From assembly GCA_963742535.1 (NCBI GenBank), contig CAVUMC010000002.1:186001-250000 (forward strand): a stretch of DNA of 64,000 nucleotides, in the 5' to 3' direction. Shown here in pieces: positions 33,678 through 42,769 of the stretch. The position numbers and the translations under genes are program-made. The first letter of the stretch is position 1. Each line of letters starts with the position of its first letter. This DNA comes from VRUE01 sp963742535. Lineage in GTDB: Bacteria > Actinomycetota > Thermoleophilia > Solirubrobacterales > 70-9. Under the pieces are notes generated by a model that worked only from the letters and a program-made list of their open reading frames with translations, was not told the origin of the DNA and did no database searches.

Positions 33678-34964
33678 ATGTGGTTCTCGCGCCTAGCGGT
33701 CGACGTCACGCCGCTGCGCGAATCGCGCGATTTCCGCTTGCTCACCGCCGGCTCGCTCGTCACCGGACTGGGCACTCAGGCGACCCTGATCGCGCTGCCC
33801 TACCAGGTCTATGTCACCACCGGCTCGGCCTTTCTCACCGGGCTGCTCGGGGCCGCTGAGCTGGGCCCACTGATCGTCGCCTCGCTCTTCGGCGGCGCGC
33901 TCGCCGACCGCTTCGACCGGCGCACGATGCTGCTCCTCTGCCAGCTGGCGCTGGTCGCCCTTGCCGCGGCGCTGGCGCTTGCCGCCTATGAGGGCAGCCC
34001 CGCGGTCTGGCTGCTCTTCCTGCTGGCGGGCCTGACCGCCGGCGCCTCCTCGGTCGAGCGGGTCGTGCGGGCGGCGATCGTCCCCAACGTCGTGCGCCCC
34101 GAGCAGCTGCGCGCGGGCCTTGCGACCACCTACGGGCTCTACCAGCTGACCCAGGTGGTGGGCCCAGGCGTTGGCGGTCTGCTGATCGCCGGCTTCGGGA
34201 TCGGCACCCCCTACGCCGTCGACGCCGTCAGCTGCCTCGGCATGGCCGCAGCAGCAGCGGCGATGTCGGCCCAGCCGCCGCTCGGCAGCGAGGAGCACGA
34301 ACCGGTGCTGCGCTCGATCCGCAGCGGCCTCTCGTTCGTCTTCCGCCTCAAAGCGCTGCTCGGCTCCTTCGTCATCGACCTCTCAGCGATGACCTTCGGC
34401 ATGCCGCGGGCCCTCTTCCCGGTGCTCTCGGTCAGCGTCTTCGGCGCCGGCGCCGCCGGGACAGGACTGCTCACCGCCGCCGTCGCCGCCGGCTCGACCA
34501 TCGCCGCGCTGACCACCGGCTGGCTCAACCGGGCCCGCTTCCTCGGCCGGATCGTGCTCGTCGCCGTCGCCGCCTGGGGCGCATTCGTAGCACTCGCCGG
34601 GCTCTCCAGCTCGATCTGGATCGCCGCCGGGCTGTTCAGCCTTGCCGGCGCCGCCGACAGCGTCAGCGCCGTCTGCCGCAGCACGATCTCCCAGACCCTC
34701 ACCCCGGACCGGATGCGAGGCAGGATGAGCTCAGTCTTCAGCCTCGTCGTCGCCAGCGGGCCGCGTCTGGGTGACATCGAGTCCGGCACCGTCGCGGCGC
34801 TGACCTCAGCCCAGTTCTCGGTCGTCTCCGGCGGTCTCGCCTGCCTCGCCTCAGTCGGCGTCATCGCCCTCGCCTTCCCGCAGCTCGCCGCCTACGACGG
34901 TGAGCAGGTCGGGGCCGGCGCTGTGGGCGCCGAGGACACCGCTGGCCAGGTCTCAGGCGCCTGA
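33678..34964 (+). CDS. MFS exporter (EntS-like, MFS_3)
   Basis: A 428-residue transporter of the major facilitator superfamily with 12 predicted helices. Between helices 2 and 3 is the GALADRFDRRTMLL motif A, and helix 5 contains YGLYQLTQVVGPGVGGLLIAGFG. The family includes enterobactin and drug exporters. The substrate is unknown. It starts with ATG at 33678, 72 bases from the divergent flavoprotein gene. The helicase-like gene follows on the same strand. Confidence 0.87.
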   Translation: MWFSRLAVDVTPLRESRDFRLLTAGSLVTGLGTQATLIALPYQVYVTTGSAFLTGLLGAAELGPLIVASLFGGALADRFDRRTMLLLCQLALVALAAALALAAYEGSPAVWLLFLLAGLTAGASSVERVVRAAIVPNVVRPEQLRAGLATTYGLYQLTQVVGPGVGGLLIAGFGIGTPYAVDAVSCLGMAAAAAAMSAQPPLGSEEHEPVLRSIRSGLSFVFRLKALLGSFVIDLSAMTFGMPRALFPVLSVSVFGAGAAGTGLLTAAVAAGSTIAALTTGWLNRARFLGRIVLVAVAAWGAFVALAGLSSSIWIAAGLFSLAGAADSVSAVCRSTISQTLTPDRMRGRMSSVFSLVVASGPRLGDIESGTVAALTSAQFSVVSGGLACLASVGVIALAFPQLAAYDGEQVGAGAVGAEDTAGQVSGA

Positions 34965-35022
34965 GCGCCCCTGCCGAGCCAGCCGTCTTCCGACGGCCGG
35001 CGACCCTATTGTTGCCCGCCCT

Positions 35023-36692
35023 TTGTACGACTCCTCTCAGCACCAGAACGGCGGTGGCGCAAGCACCCAATCCCTCCCGGATTGGCCCGACGCCAGACCC
35101 CTCCGCTCGTGGCAGCAGGAGGCGACCGAAGCCGTGCGGGCGCACTCCGCCACCAGCTTCTTGGCCTCGGCTACGCCAGCGGCCGGCAAGACCACTTTCG
35201 GCCTGCACATCGCCCACCGCATGCTGAGCGCCAAGTTCGTCTCGCGCGTTGTCGTCGCCGGCCCGACCACCCACATCTGCCGCCAGTGGGCAGCGGACGC
35301 CGCCCGCTACGGCGTCGACCTCGAGCCGAACAGGCCGAACTCGGACGGGCCGAGTCGGGCGACTTCCACGGCGTCGCCGTCACCTACCAGACGATCGCGG
35401 CCGGACCAGATACGCACCGGCAAGCTGCCGAGAGCCGTCCCACCCTGCTGATCGCCGACGAGCCGCACCACATGGGCGATCAGGCCGCGTGGGGCCTGCA
35501 AACCCGCAGCGCCTTCGACGGCGCCCGCTTCCGCCTGCTGCTCTCGGGCACACCCTTCCGCTCCGACAACTCGGCCATTCCCTGGGTCACCTACGACGAC
35601 GACGGCCTCAGTCAGGCCGACTACACCTACGGCTATCCGCAGGCCCTGATCGACCGGGTGTGCCGCCCAATCACCTTCCTGCCCTACGACGGCGAGATGG
35701 AATGGGTCTCGGACGGCCGGCTGCGCAGTGCTGACTTCGACCTTGTCCTGCCGGCGGCGGAGGCGGCTCGGCGCCTGCGAACAGCGCTTAGCCCCGAAGG
35801 CGAGTGGATGGGCGAGGTCCTGCGCGACGGCGATGCCAGGCTGAGCGAGGTGCGCGCCGGCGGCCACCTCGACGCGGGCGGCCTGGTGATCGCCTCCGAC
35901 CAGGATCACGCCCGGGCGATAGCGGCGCGGCTCGCCTCGATCTCGGGGGAGCAACCCGAGCTGGTGATGAGCGACGAGCCCGGCGCCAGCCGCCGTATCG
36001 CTGAGTTCGCCTCCTCCGATCGGCGCTGGCTGGTCTCGGTCCTGATGGTCTCGGAGGGGGTCGACATCCCTCGCCTGCGGGTCGGTGTCTACGCGACCGC
36101 GGCCCGGACCGAGCTCTTCTTCCGTCAGGTGGTCGGTCGCTTCATCCGGACCACCCCGGGCCCGGGTCGCCAAATGAGCTACCTGCTGATGCCAGCCGAC
36201 TCGCGGTTGAAGGCGCTCGCCCACGAGATCGAGATGGAGCGCCGTCACGCGCTCGACCTCCTGCCGGACGCCGAGGAGGACGAGGGAGAAGAATTCGACG
36301 AGCCGGATCTGGAGCAAGGGGAGCCGGGCGGCGGCTTTGCCGCCCTCAGCTCGGGCGACGCCGAGCTGGACGAGGCGATCATGAGCGAGACCGCGCTCCA
36401 GCTCTTCCCGACCGATGACCCCAGGCCGGCAAAGAAGGTGGCCACCCTCACCAAGGCCAAGGCCGCGCCGGAGGAGCTCGAACCCGAGCGAGAGTCGGCC
36501 TATGCGATGAGAGAGCGGCTACGCGGCGAGCGCAGCCGCCTGGTCGCCAACGTCGCTCGCCGCACCAACAAATCGCACCGGGAGGTCCAGGCCCGCATCA
36601 ATCGCGACACCCGGGTGCGCTCAGTCGCCAACGCCACCATTGAGCAGCTCGAGCGCGGCAACGCGATCCTGCGTCGCGACCTCTCGCGCTGA
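35023..36692 (+). pseudogene. Superfamily II DEAD/DEAH-type helicase, frameshifted near 35345
   Basis: The N-terminal part is in one frame (LRSWQQEATEAVRAHSATSF, Walker A ATPAAGKTTF, then GPTTHICRQWAADAARYGVDLEPN) and the rest in another (GDFHGVAVTYQTIAAG, DEPHHMGD as Walker B, LLLSGTPFRSD, then VSVLMVSEGVDIPRLRVGVY and QVVGRFIRT motifs V and VI). The switch is at 35341-35352 and needs one extra base to join them. With it, a 556-residue helicase-nuclease-like protein results, with an acidic C-terminal region. This is a real mutation or a sequence error. The start is not clear; a TTG at 35023 is the best candidate. Roles of this family are not well known. Confidence 0.8.
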
Positions 36693-36693
36693 C

Positions 36694-37473
36694 TCAGCAG
36701 GGACCCCGCACGGCCCCGCGCCACGCGTTGGGCATCGGCCCCTTGCCGGGGTAGTGCCGAACTCGGACCGGGGCGACGGTGACCCGGCTCCCCACGACCT
36801 TTCCTGTTGCGCTGCTCGTAACGGTGCTCCTGTAGAGGGCTTGAACATGGGTGATGCCGCTGCCCGGCGTGCACTGATAGAGCCTTGGATCGTGTCGCGA
36901 GTAACTGGGTTCGTGGAGCTTCCACGGCGGGTGGAAGTACACCTCGCCGACGCCACCGCTGCCGGTGATGTTCGGGTCGATTCGGCAGGTGTTCTTTTCG
37001 CCGCCGGGGATCGGCACCCAGCATTTTTTCCCTTGCTCTTCGCGTTCTTCTTCGAGCTGTTCGAGTTCTTCTTCCTGGACCTGCCGGCCCTTCTTCGGCG
37101 TGAGGTATCCACTGGCATCGGTCCAATGGGAGCGCGAGACCGGGCTCTGAACCTGGAATTTGACCGACGCGGTACGCCGAAACTTTCCCTCGCATTCCGC
37201 GGGCAACGGCTGGTATTCGACTTCTGCCGTGAACGTCTGCGTCTTGCGATCGCCCGGGTGGTTGAGCCAGGTACCGTCAGCGAGAATTTTCGGGGCGGCG
37301 CTTCCCGCCTTCACGCAGGTCGCCTCCAAGCCGGCGGCGGAACCCCTGGCGACGGCCCCGGCAACGCCCGTGGGCAACAGGCTCAAGCAGCCGAGAGCAG
37401 CGACCCCAAACAGCGCGATGGGCCGGGGGAAGCGAAGGTTGTGCTGAGCGTTCAACTTGAAGGTTTTGGACAT
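36694..37473 (-). CDS. Secreted protein of unknown function with Glu-rich segment
   Basis: A 259-residue protein with an N-terminal signal (about residues 17-43: PIALFGVAALGCLSLLPTGVAGAVARG). The mature part has Cys-bearing loops and a Glu-rich, probably helical insert at 131-150 (QVQEEELEQLEEEREEQGKK). No domain is recognised. Its stop lies one base from the stop of the convergent helicase gene. Confidence 0.7.
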   Translation of the reverse strand: MSKTFKLNAQHNLRFPRPIALFGVAALGCLSLLPTGVAGAVARGSAAGLEATCVKAGSAAPKILADGTWLNHPGDRKTQTFTAEVEYQPLPAECEGKFRRTASVKFQVQSPVSRSHWTDASGYLTPKKGRQVQEEELEQLEEEREEQGKKCWVPIPGGEKNTCRIDPNITGSGGVGEVYFHPPWKLHEPSYSRHDPRLYQCTPGSGITHVQALYRSTVTSSATGKVVGSRVTVAPVRVRHYPGKGPMPNAWRGAVRGPC

Positions 37474-37609
37474 GGCTGGCTCCGTCGAGAAGGGCGCCTC
37501 AACACCAACGAGCGCAGGGCTTCGCCGCTTCCAGCCTCAGGCCGGTCCGTTTCGGAATCGCCGAATGTGGGGACCTCAACGAGATCTGAAATCAACCTAA
37601 GGGGCCCTC

Positions 37610-37684
37610 TTGTCCATAGTCGCAATACTCGTCGTAATCATCCTCATCCTGCTCGCGATCTACCTCTTCCAGCGAGTTCGCTAG
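37610..37684 (+). CDS. 24-residue hydrophobic peptide, possible small membrane protein
   Basis: The TTG at 37610 opens a 24-codon frame: MSIVAILVVIILILLAIYLF followed by QRVR. It is a single uninterrupted transmembrane helix with a basic end, as in known bacterial small membrane proteins. AAGGGG lies 5 bases upstream of the TTG. The frame's length and purely hydrophobic content argue for a real gene, but it is too short to be sure. It lies 31 bases before the DUF3253 gene on the same strand. Confidence 0.45.
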   Translation: MSIVAILVVIILILLAIYLFQRVR

Positions 37685-37715
37685 GCGCGGCCGTACGGCC
37701 GCCTGACCTGGTCCG

Positions 37716-37980
37716 ATGAGCCAGGTGAACAGAGCAAAGGCGCGAGGGGCGATCCTCGAGTTGCTCGAAGAGCGTGGTCCCGACAAGACGATCTGCCCCT
37801 CCGACGCCGCCCGCGCGCTCGGCGGTGAACGAGGGCTTCCGGCCGCTGATGGACTTGGTGCGCGACACCGCCGCCGAACTCGTCGCGGCCGACCAGATCG
37901 AGGTGACCCAGCAAGGACGTCCCGTCGACCTCGACCGTGCCAAGGGGCCGATTCGGTTGCGAGCTACCTCCGGGCGCTAA
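37716..37980 (+). pseudogene. DUF3253 protein, frameshifted by one base at 37830
   Basis: The first frame begins MSQVNRAKARGAILELLEER and includes GPDKTICPSDAARALGG. The second continues GFRPLMDLVRDTAAELVAAD and QIEVTQQGRPVDLDRAKGPI. Together these make a complete 87-residue DUF3253 protein, a small winged-helix-like domain of unknown function. They are joined only if the C at 37830 is skipped. Either the gene is broken, or the sequence has an error here. Confidence 0.75.
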
Positions 37981-38015
37981 ACAGAGCTCAGGAGCAGGTG
38001 CGCTTGACCGCGGAC

Positions 38016-38657
38016 TCAGGCCCCGGTCCAAGCAAGAACCGCGAGGACGCGGCGGTGGTCATCGCTGGTGGCGGGCAGGTCGAGCTTCCAGAAGATGCTG
38101 GATACGTGCTTCTCGATAGCGCGGTCGCTGACCGTGAGACGGGCGGCGATGCCGCCGTTGGAACGGCCCTCGGCCATCAACGCCAGGACCTCGCGCTCAC
38201 GCGGGGTGAGCTGTCCGAGGCGTGCCTCGCCGCCGCTGCCGAGCAGTTGGGAGACGGCCTCGGGGTCAAGCGCCATGCCCCCCGCCGCGACCCGCGCCAG
38301 CGCCTCGATGAACTCGCGAGGGTTGGCGACGCGATCCTTGAGCAGGTAGCCGACGCCGCCCTCGCCGCCGCTCAGCAACTCGCCGGCGAAGCGGCGCTCG
38401 ACGTACTGGGAGAGGATCACGATCGGCAGCCCCGGGTGGCGGCGGCGGGCCTCTACCGCGGCCCGCACACCCTCGTCGCTGAAGCCCGGTGGCAGCCGCA
38501 CATCGAGTACGCAGACGTCGGGGAGCCCGGTCTCCAGCGACGCCAGGAAGGCCTCGGCGTCCTCACTTGCCGAGAGCACCTCGCACTCGTGCGCCTCGAG
38601 CAGGCGGACCAGCCCCTCGCGCAACAGCGCGTGGTCCTCGCAGATACTCACCCGCAT
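38016..38657 (-). CDS. Response regulator, LuxR/NarL type
   Basis: A 213-residue two-component regulator. The receiver domain has the acidic pair CEDH at the start, the phosphoacceptor Asp in PDVCVLDVRLP, and the conserved Lys in YLLKDRV. The C-terminal LuxR helix-turn-helix reads LTPREREVLALMAEGRSNGGIAARLTVSDRAIEKHVSSIFWKL. Its start overlaps the end of the kinase gene by 10 bases, so they are translated together and form a pair. Confidence 0.92.
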   Translation of the reverse strand: MRVSICEDHALLREGLVRLLEAHECEVLSASEDAEAFLASLETGLPDVCVLDVRLPPGFSDEGVRAAVEARRRHPGLPIVILSQYVERRFAGELLSGGEGGVGYLLKDRVANPREFIEALARVAAGGMALDPEAVSQLLGSGGEARLGQLTPREREVLALMAEGRSNGGIAARLTVSDRAIEKHVSSIFWKLDLPATSDDHRRVLAVLAWTGA

Positions 38658-39973
38658 GGGATCTCCGCCCGGACCACGGTCGGCCCACCGTGCGGGCTGG
38701 CGAGGTCGAAGCTGCCGTCGAGCGCCGCGACCCGCTTACGCAGGCCGTCGAGGCCGGCACCGCGGCCGTCGGCGCCGCCGCCGCCCTCGTCTTCGATCGT
38801 GACCGAGAGGGTGTCGCCGCTCAGCGCCAACCGCACCGTCGCCCGCCCTGCGCCGCTGTGCTTGGCGGCGTTGGTGAGCGCCTCGGCGACGACGAAGTAG
38901 GCGGCGGTCTGCGCCGCCTGGGGGGCGCCGTCGATCTCGCCGACCATGCTCAGCGTCGCCGGCAGCGGCGCCCGCCCGACCAAGGCCTCGACCGCGGCGC
39001 CAAGGCCGCGCTCCTCAAGCAGCGCCGGGCGCATTCCGCGCGAGAGGTCGCGCAGCTCGCCGAGGGCGGCAAGCGCCTCCGCTCGCGCCCGGCGCACCGT
39101 CTCCACGGCTGCCTCCGGGTTGCGCTCCAGCTCCTCCTCGGCCATCCCCAGCTCCATCGCCAACGCGACGAGCCGGGCCTGGGCGCCGTCGTGGAGGTCA
39201 CGCTCGATCCGCTCCAGTTGGTCCTGCGCCGCCTCGACCGCACCGGCCCGCGAGCTGGAGAGGTCGTCGACCCTGGCCCGCAGTTGCTGCGCCTCGGAGG
39301 GGGCGAGGATGCGCGCCGCCAGCGAGGAGTGCGCCGCGACCAGGCCGCGGTTGAGCAGCAGCGCCAGCGGCATGAGCAGCAGCCCGATGGCGGTGTTGAT
39401 CAAGGCGGTATCGGTGTTGTGAACCGTGTAGAGACCCATGTCCAGCGAGCCGTACTGCTGACCAGAGTCGGGAATCGCCCACCACCAGAGCGGCATCAGG
39501 ATGTAGCTGAGCGCGAGCAGGGTCACGGTCAGGCCTGCGATCGCGAAGCAGAAGCCCAGCACCGAGTTCAGCACCAGCCAGCCCAGGTCCTTCCAGGTCT
39601 GGGGATCGGCGCTGATGCAGCGCAACCGCTCGAGGAAGGCGCCAGAACGTGGGCGGCGGTAGACCGCCGCGACCGGCTCGCCCCCGACCCAGCCCGCCAG
39701 CCATCGGTCGACCCACGTCGTCCAGCGGAAGAGATAGGCCGAGCCGAACCAGACGAAGACCCCGACGACGAAGATCAGCAGCGAGAGGGTGATGCTGAGG
39801 GCGCTGACCCAGACGACGAAGGCAACGATGCTGGTGAGGAAAATCGCCGCCAGGTAGGCGAGGTCGAGGCCGACCCTCCTCCCCAACCCCCGGGCCCTCC
39901 CCAGGAATCCGGAGTGTTGGCCTTCCAGCTCGACGGTTGGCAGGACATGGGTTTCCGCGGTCATCTCGTTCAT
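38648..39973 (-). CDS. Sensor histidine kinase with multi-pass membrane sensor domain
   Basis: A 441-residue kinase. The N-terminal half has at least four helices (LAYLAAIFLTSIVAFVVWV, LSLLIFVVGVFVWFGSAYLF, LVLNSVLGFCFAIAGLTVTLL and the one after it) and resembles the putative-sensor domain of actinobacterial kinases. The dimerisation domain holds the His in RIERDLHDGAQARLVALAME (HisKA_3). The ATPase domain has EALTNAAKHSGAG and DGRGAGLDGLRKRVAAL. It is paired with the response regulator at 38016. The start is uncertain: ATG at 39973 is taken, and a GTG at 40003 is open as well. The stimulus is unknown. Confidence 0.9.
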   Translation of the reverse strand: MNEMTAETHVLPTVELEGQHSGFLGRARGLGRRVGLDLAYLAAIFLTSIVAFVVWVSALSITLSLLIFVVGVFVWFGSAYLFRWTTWVDRWLAGWVGGEPVAAVYRRPRSGAFLERLRCISADPQTWKDLGWLVLNSVLGFCFAIAGLTVTLLALSYILMPLWWWAIPDSGQQYGSLDMGLYTVHNTDTALINTAIGLLLMPLALLLNRGLVAAHSSLAARILAPSEAQQLRARVDDLSSSRAGAVEAAQDQLERIERDLHDGAQARLVALAMELGMAEEELERNPEAAVETVRRARAEALAALGELRDLSRGMRPALLEERGLGAAVEALVGRAPLPATLSMVGEIDGAPQAAQTAAYFVVAEALTNAAKHSGAGRATVRLALSGDTLSVTIEDEGGGGADGRGAGLDGLRKRVAALDGSFDLASPHGGPTVVRAEIPCG

Positions 39974-40056
39974 GGAGATGATGATCGAACCGGAAGCGGC
40001 CACAGGGAATCCGGCCAGCAGGTGTCTCGGGGTTCGGTTTACACCACCACGCGGGC

Positions 40057-40090
40057 ACGACTGCCGACCCGAGGGCGGGCCGGCAGTCGT
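40057..40090 (-). terminator. Hairpin after the secreted-protein gene at 40102
   Basis: The arms ACGACTGCCG (40057-40066) and CGGCAGTCGT (40081-40090) pair perfectly over a 14-base loop, starting 12 bases after the stop at 40102 on the minus strand. There is no T run. It lies between this gene and the kinase gene. Confidence 0.55.
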
Positions 40091-40101
40091 AGCCCCGAGA
40101 A

Positions 40102-40755
40102 CTATTTAGCGGCCCATTTTTTTTCGGCGAAGGTGCCGCCGAGGACGTTGCTCCAGGTCGCCTGCAGGCGGACTTTCCCGCCGAGCCAGCCGAGGTTGGT
40201 TCCGGCCGCGTCGTTGATCGCCGCCGAGGTTTCGAAGGCGTGTTCGAGGGCGGTACCCGGCGAGGGTATTAGCGCCGAGAAGCTGCCTTCCGCGGTTATC
40301 GGGAGACCCGGGTTATTGCAGGTCGGCCCCATTTTCCATCCGAACGCCACTTTGCCCGTTGCCGGGGTCAGCTTCTCATCGATGCCGCCTTCGACCGTGG
40401 TCAGTTCGCCGTTGAGGGTCGGGTTGGTCACGGTTTCAAGCGTGCATTTCTGAACGCCCCCGCTGTATTCGAAGGTGCATTTCGGGATCGTGAAACGCAG
40501 GGTCCCTTTTCCGCCCGACTGAATGGTGCCTTCGCTCGAGGTCACAGGGCAATGCCAGTGGGTGACGACCCCCGTCCCCGGAGCGACGTATTCGAAATTG
40601 AGTTCTGACGTTTTGGGGAATTTCAACGTCGCCGTGGTCGTCAGTGGCGACCCTTCGACCGTCCATTCATGCGCCTGGGCGGCTGACGCCGCCGAGCCCC
40701 CCAGCACGAGCACTGCCAGCAGCGCGGTTCCCATCCGCGCGATTCGCTTTCTCAT
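40102..40755 (-). CDS. Secreted protein of unknown function
   Basis: A 217-residue protein. The start at 40755 has a GGGAG site 7 bases upstream. A signal peptide (MGTALLAVLVLGGSAASAAQA) is followed by a mature part rich in Thr, Gly and beta strands, with Cys in HWHCPVTSSEG, IPKCTFEYS and VQKCTLETV. Its size and style resemble the secreted protein at 225-899. No function is recognised. Confidence 0.72.
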   Translation of the reverse strand: MRKRIARMGTALLAVLVLGGSAASAAQAHEWTVEGSPLTTTATLKFPKTSELNFEYVAPGTGVVTHWHCPVTSSEGTIQSGGKGTLRFTIPKCTFEYSGGVQKCTLETVTNPTLNGELTTVEGGIDEKLTPATGKVAFGWKMGPTCNNPGLPITAEGSFSALIPSPGTALEHAFETSAAINDAAGTNLGWLGGKVRLQATWSNVLGGTFAEKKWAAK

Positions 40756-40886
40756 TCTGCACTCCCTTCGCCAAAATCGCTTTAACAAACTGGTGTGTTT
40801 TTAGCGAACTGGAGTCAAGAAAACTTGATTGGAAGCTTTTCCTGGACGGATGTAGGGCGCCCGGAAGGCAGCAGTGAGAACTCCGG

Positions 40887-42452
40887 TCAGTAGGTCCGCT
40901 CCGCCTCGCGTTGGCGCAGCTCGATTCGCCTGATCTTCCCCGTCAGCGTCTTCGGCAGCCCGTCGACGAACTCGATCCGCCGCGGGTAGGCGTAGGCGGA
41001 GAGGCGATCGCGCACGAAGGCCTTGATTTCCTCGCCGAGCTCATCAGATGGCTCGCTCCCCTCGCTGAGGACGACGAAGGCCTTGACCACCGAGCCGCGC
41101 CGCTCGTCCGGCGAGGCGACCGCGGCTGCCTCCGCAACTGCGGGGTGCTCGAGGCAGACCGACTCGACCTCAAAGGGGCCGATTCGGTAGCCGGCGGCGA
41201 TGATCACATCGTCGGCGCGGCCCTCGTACCAGACGTAGCCGTCCTCGTCTTCACGAGCGGCATCCTTGGAGTGAAACCACTCACCGCCGAAGGTCTCCTC
41301 AGAGGCATCGGGCTGGCGCCAGTAACCGAGCGGGTAGTGGGGATTGGAGCGAGCGCGGAGGCAGATCTCCCCGCGCTCGCCCTTGGGGACGGGGTTCCCG
41401 TCGGGGTCGAGGATCGCCACGTCCCAGCCGGGCATCGGCTTGCCCATAGAGCCCTCTCGCACCTCCATCCAGGGGAAATTGCCGCAGAGCGGATAAGACT
41501 CGGTCAGCCCGTAGTAGTCGAGGACGGTAAGCCCGTATTGGTCGCGGAACCAGCGGATCGCCTCAGGGTTCAGCGGCTCGCCGGCCGAGCAGACGACACG
41601 GAAGCTTTGGGGATAGCGCTCGCGGGCGTCCCCGATCGCCATCATCGAGCGGATCGCCGTCGGGGTGGCGAAGACGTTCGAGGCTTTGTGGCGGGAGAGG
41701 AAATCCAGCTGCTTGTGAGGATCGAAGCCGCCGGCGCGCTGGTAGACGAGCTGGACGGCACCGAGCCGCCATGGCCCAAGCAGCGGGCAGATGCCGGCTG
41801 CCCAAGCCCACTCCCCCATGCCATGGAAGCGCTCGCCCTCTTGCACCTCGTGACAGAGCTCGAACTCGTTGTGGGCGAGCAAGTAGCGGTGGGCGTGGAC
41901 GATGCCCTTGGCGAGACCCGTGGTGCCGGAGGTGTAATAGAGCTGGGCGGGGTCCTCGGCAGAGGTGTCGGCGGTCTCGAAGGCATCGGACTCGGCGGCG
42001 AGGAGGCCTGGCTCGAGAACGACGATGCGCGGGCCGTCGAGGCCCTCGAAGCGCGAGGCGTTCGCGGCGTCTGTGATCAACACCTTTGGTTCGGAGTCGC
42101 CGACCCGGTGGGCAATTCCCTCGTCCCCGTAGAGAACCGACATCGAGAGCAGGATCGCGCCGAGCTTCCAGGTCGCAAAGAACAGAGCGGCGGTCTCCGG
42201 GGTGGGCGGCAAGACCAAGGCGACCCGGTCACCCTTCTCCACCCCGAGACCGGCGAGCAAGTTGGCGGCCTTGTTGGAGAGCGCCTGCAACTCACCCCAG
42301 CGGACCTCCCGCGTGGCGCCTTCATGATGCTCATGGAGCATCGCCAGCGCATCGGGGTCGCGAGCGTCGCAGACGTCGGCGGCGATGTTGTAGCGGGCGG
42401 GGACCTGCCACGAGTACTGGTCGCGCAACTCTGCGTAGCGGTCACTGCTCAT
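40887..42452 (-). CDS. AMP-forming acyl-CoA synthetase
   Basis: A 521-residue ANL-superfamily ligase. It forms an acyl-adenylate from a carboxylic acid and ATP, then the CoA thioester. The P-loop is YYTSGTTGLAKG, followed by DYYGLTESYPLCGNFP (A5), GYVWYEGRADDVIIAAGYRIGPFEVE (A7-A8) and the catalytic Lys in LPKTLTGKIRR (A10). The start at 42452 is fixed by an AGGAAGGG site. The pattern is of the acetyl- or medium-chain acyl-CoA synthetase type, but the acid is unknown. It ends close to the gene at 40102 and starts 130 bases from a tRNA-derived fragment at 42583. Confidence 0.9.
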   Translation of the reverse strand: MSSDRYAELRDQYSWQVPARYNIAADVCDARDPDALAMLHEHHEGATREVRWGELQALSNKAANLLAGLGVEKGDRVALVLPPTPETAALFFATWKLGAILLSMSVLYGDEGIAHRVGDSEPKVLITDAANASRFEGLDGPRIVVLEPGLLAAESDAFETADTSAEDPAQLYYTSGTTGLAKGIVHAHRYLLAHNEFELCHEVQEGERFHGMGEWAWAAGICPLLGPWRLGAVQLVYQRAGGFDPHKQLDFLSRHKASNVFATPTAIRSMMAIGDARERYPQSFRVVCSAGEPLNPEAIRWFRDQYGLTVLDYYGLTESYPLCGNFPWMEVREGSMGKPMPGWDVAILDPDGNPVPKGERGEICLRARSNPHYPLGYWRQPDASEETFGGEWFHSKDAAREDEDGYVWYEGRADDVIIAAGYRIGPFEVESVCLEHPAVAEAAAVASPDERRGSVVKAFVVLSEGSEPSDELGEEIKAFVRDRLSAYAYPRRIEFVDGLPKTLTGKIRRIELRQREAERTY

Positions 42453-42552
42453 CGATCCCTTCCTCACTCACCAGAAAGGTTCATCACTGGACCTGGATAA
42501 CCATCCTGCTCCAACATCACGAGAGTCTCCCAGCTAACACCCCCTGAACGAC

Positions 42553-42578
42553 GAAATCCCGCGCTAGGACGGGATTTC
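42553..42578 (-). terminator. Hairpin beyond the tRNA-Gly 3' fragment
   Basis: A perfect 9-bp stem GAAATCCCG / CGGGATTTC with an 8-base loop. It lies 5 bases beyond the tRNA-Gly-derived fragment in the sense of that tRNA. It could be the original terminator of a tRNA-Gly gene that was displaced by insertion. Confidence 0.5.
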
Positions 42579-42582
42579 CTCG

Positions 42583-42612
42583 AAGCGGCTGATGGGATTC
42601 GAACCCACGACC
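42583..42612 (-). other. tRNA-Gly 3'-end fragment, candidate attachment site (att)
   Basis: 30 bases identical to 48289-48318, the 3' end of the intact tRNA-Gly gene. They comprise the T arm, the acceptor 3' strand, the discriminator U and one more base. Here the rest of a tRNA is missing: upstream sequence cannot be folded into a cloverleaf. The two copies are in the same orientation and 5,706 bases apart, as expected of an element inserted at a tRNA 3' end, with the intact tRNA on one side and the displaced end on the other. Confidence 0.8.
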
Positions 42613-42769
42613 GAATACCCGTCCCGAACCGATTAAGACCTGACCCTCGCTGCTAGAGCGAGACTAGCCAACACACCGGCGTGAATGTCGTCCCCGACCC
42701 GCAATGGATTAGCGGCGCCGGTGGACCGTTACACGCTTCGCTCCTATCCGCCCCCGTGGCCACAATTGG
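42613..42769. other. Intergenic stretch inside the island edge
   Basis: Between the att-like fragment and the start of the 621-residue gene. A short inverted pair CTCGCT / AGCGAG is visible around 42646-42662. No tRNA, ORF or promoter can be supported. The whole gene-free gap from 42453 to 42769 holds only this, the fragment and the hairpin at 42553-42578. Confidence 0.4.

Noticed and set aside
35082..35340. An ATG-started plus-strand frame as the helicase N-terminus
   Set aside because: Its first 85 codons are Arg- and His-rich nonsense, while the other frame over the same bases holds Walker A and helicase sequence. The frameshift view explains both.
42613..42760. Possible 5' half of a tRNA next to the 42583 fragment
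   Set aside because: A hairpin CTCGC/GCGAG with a 7-base loop looks like an anticodon arm, but the base at loop position 33 is not U and no 5' acceptor strand GCGGCTG is present. It is not a tRNA.
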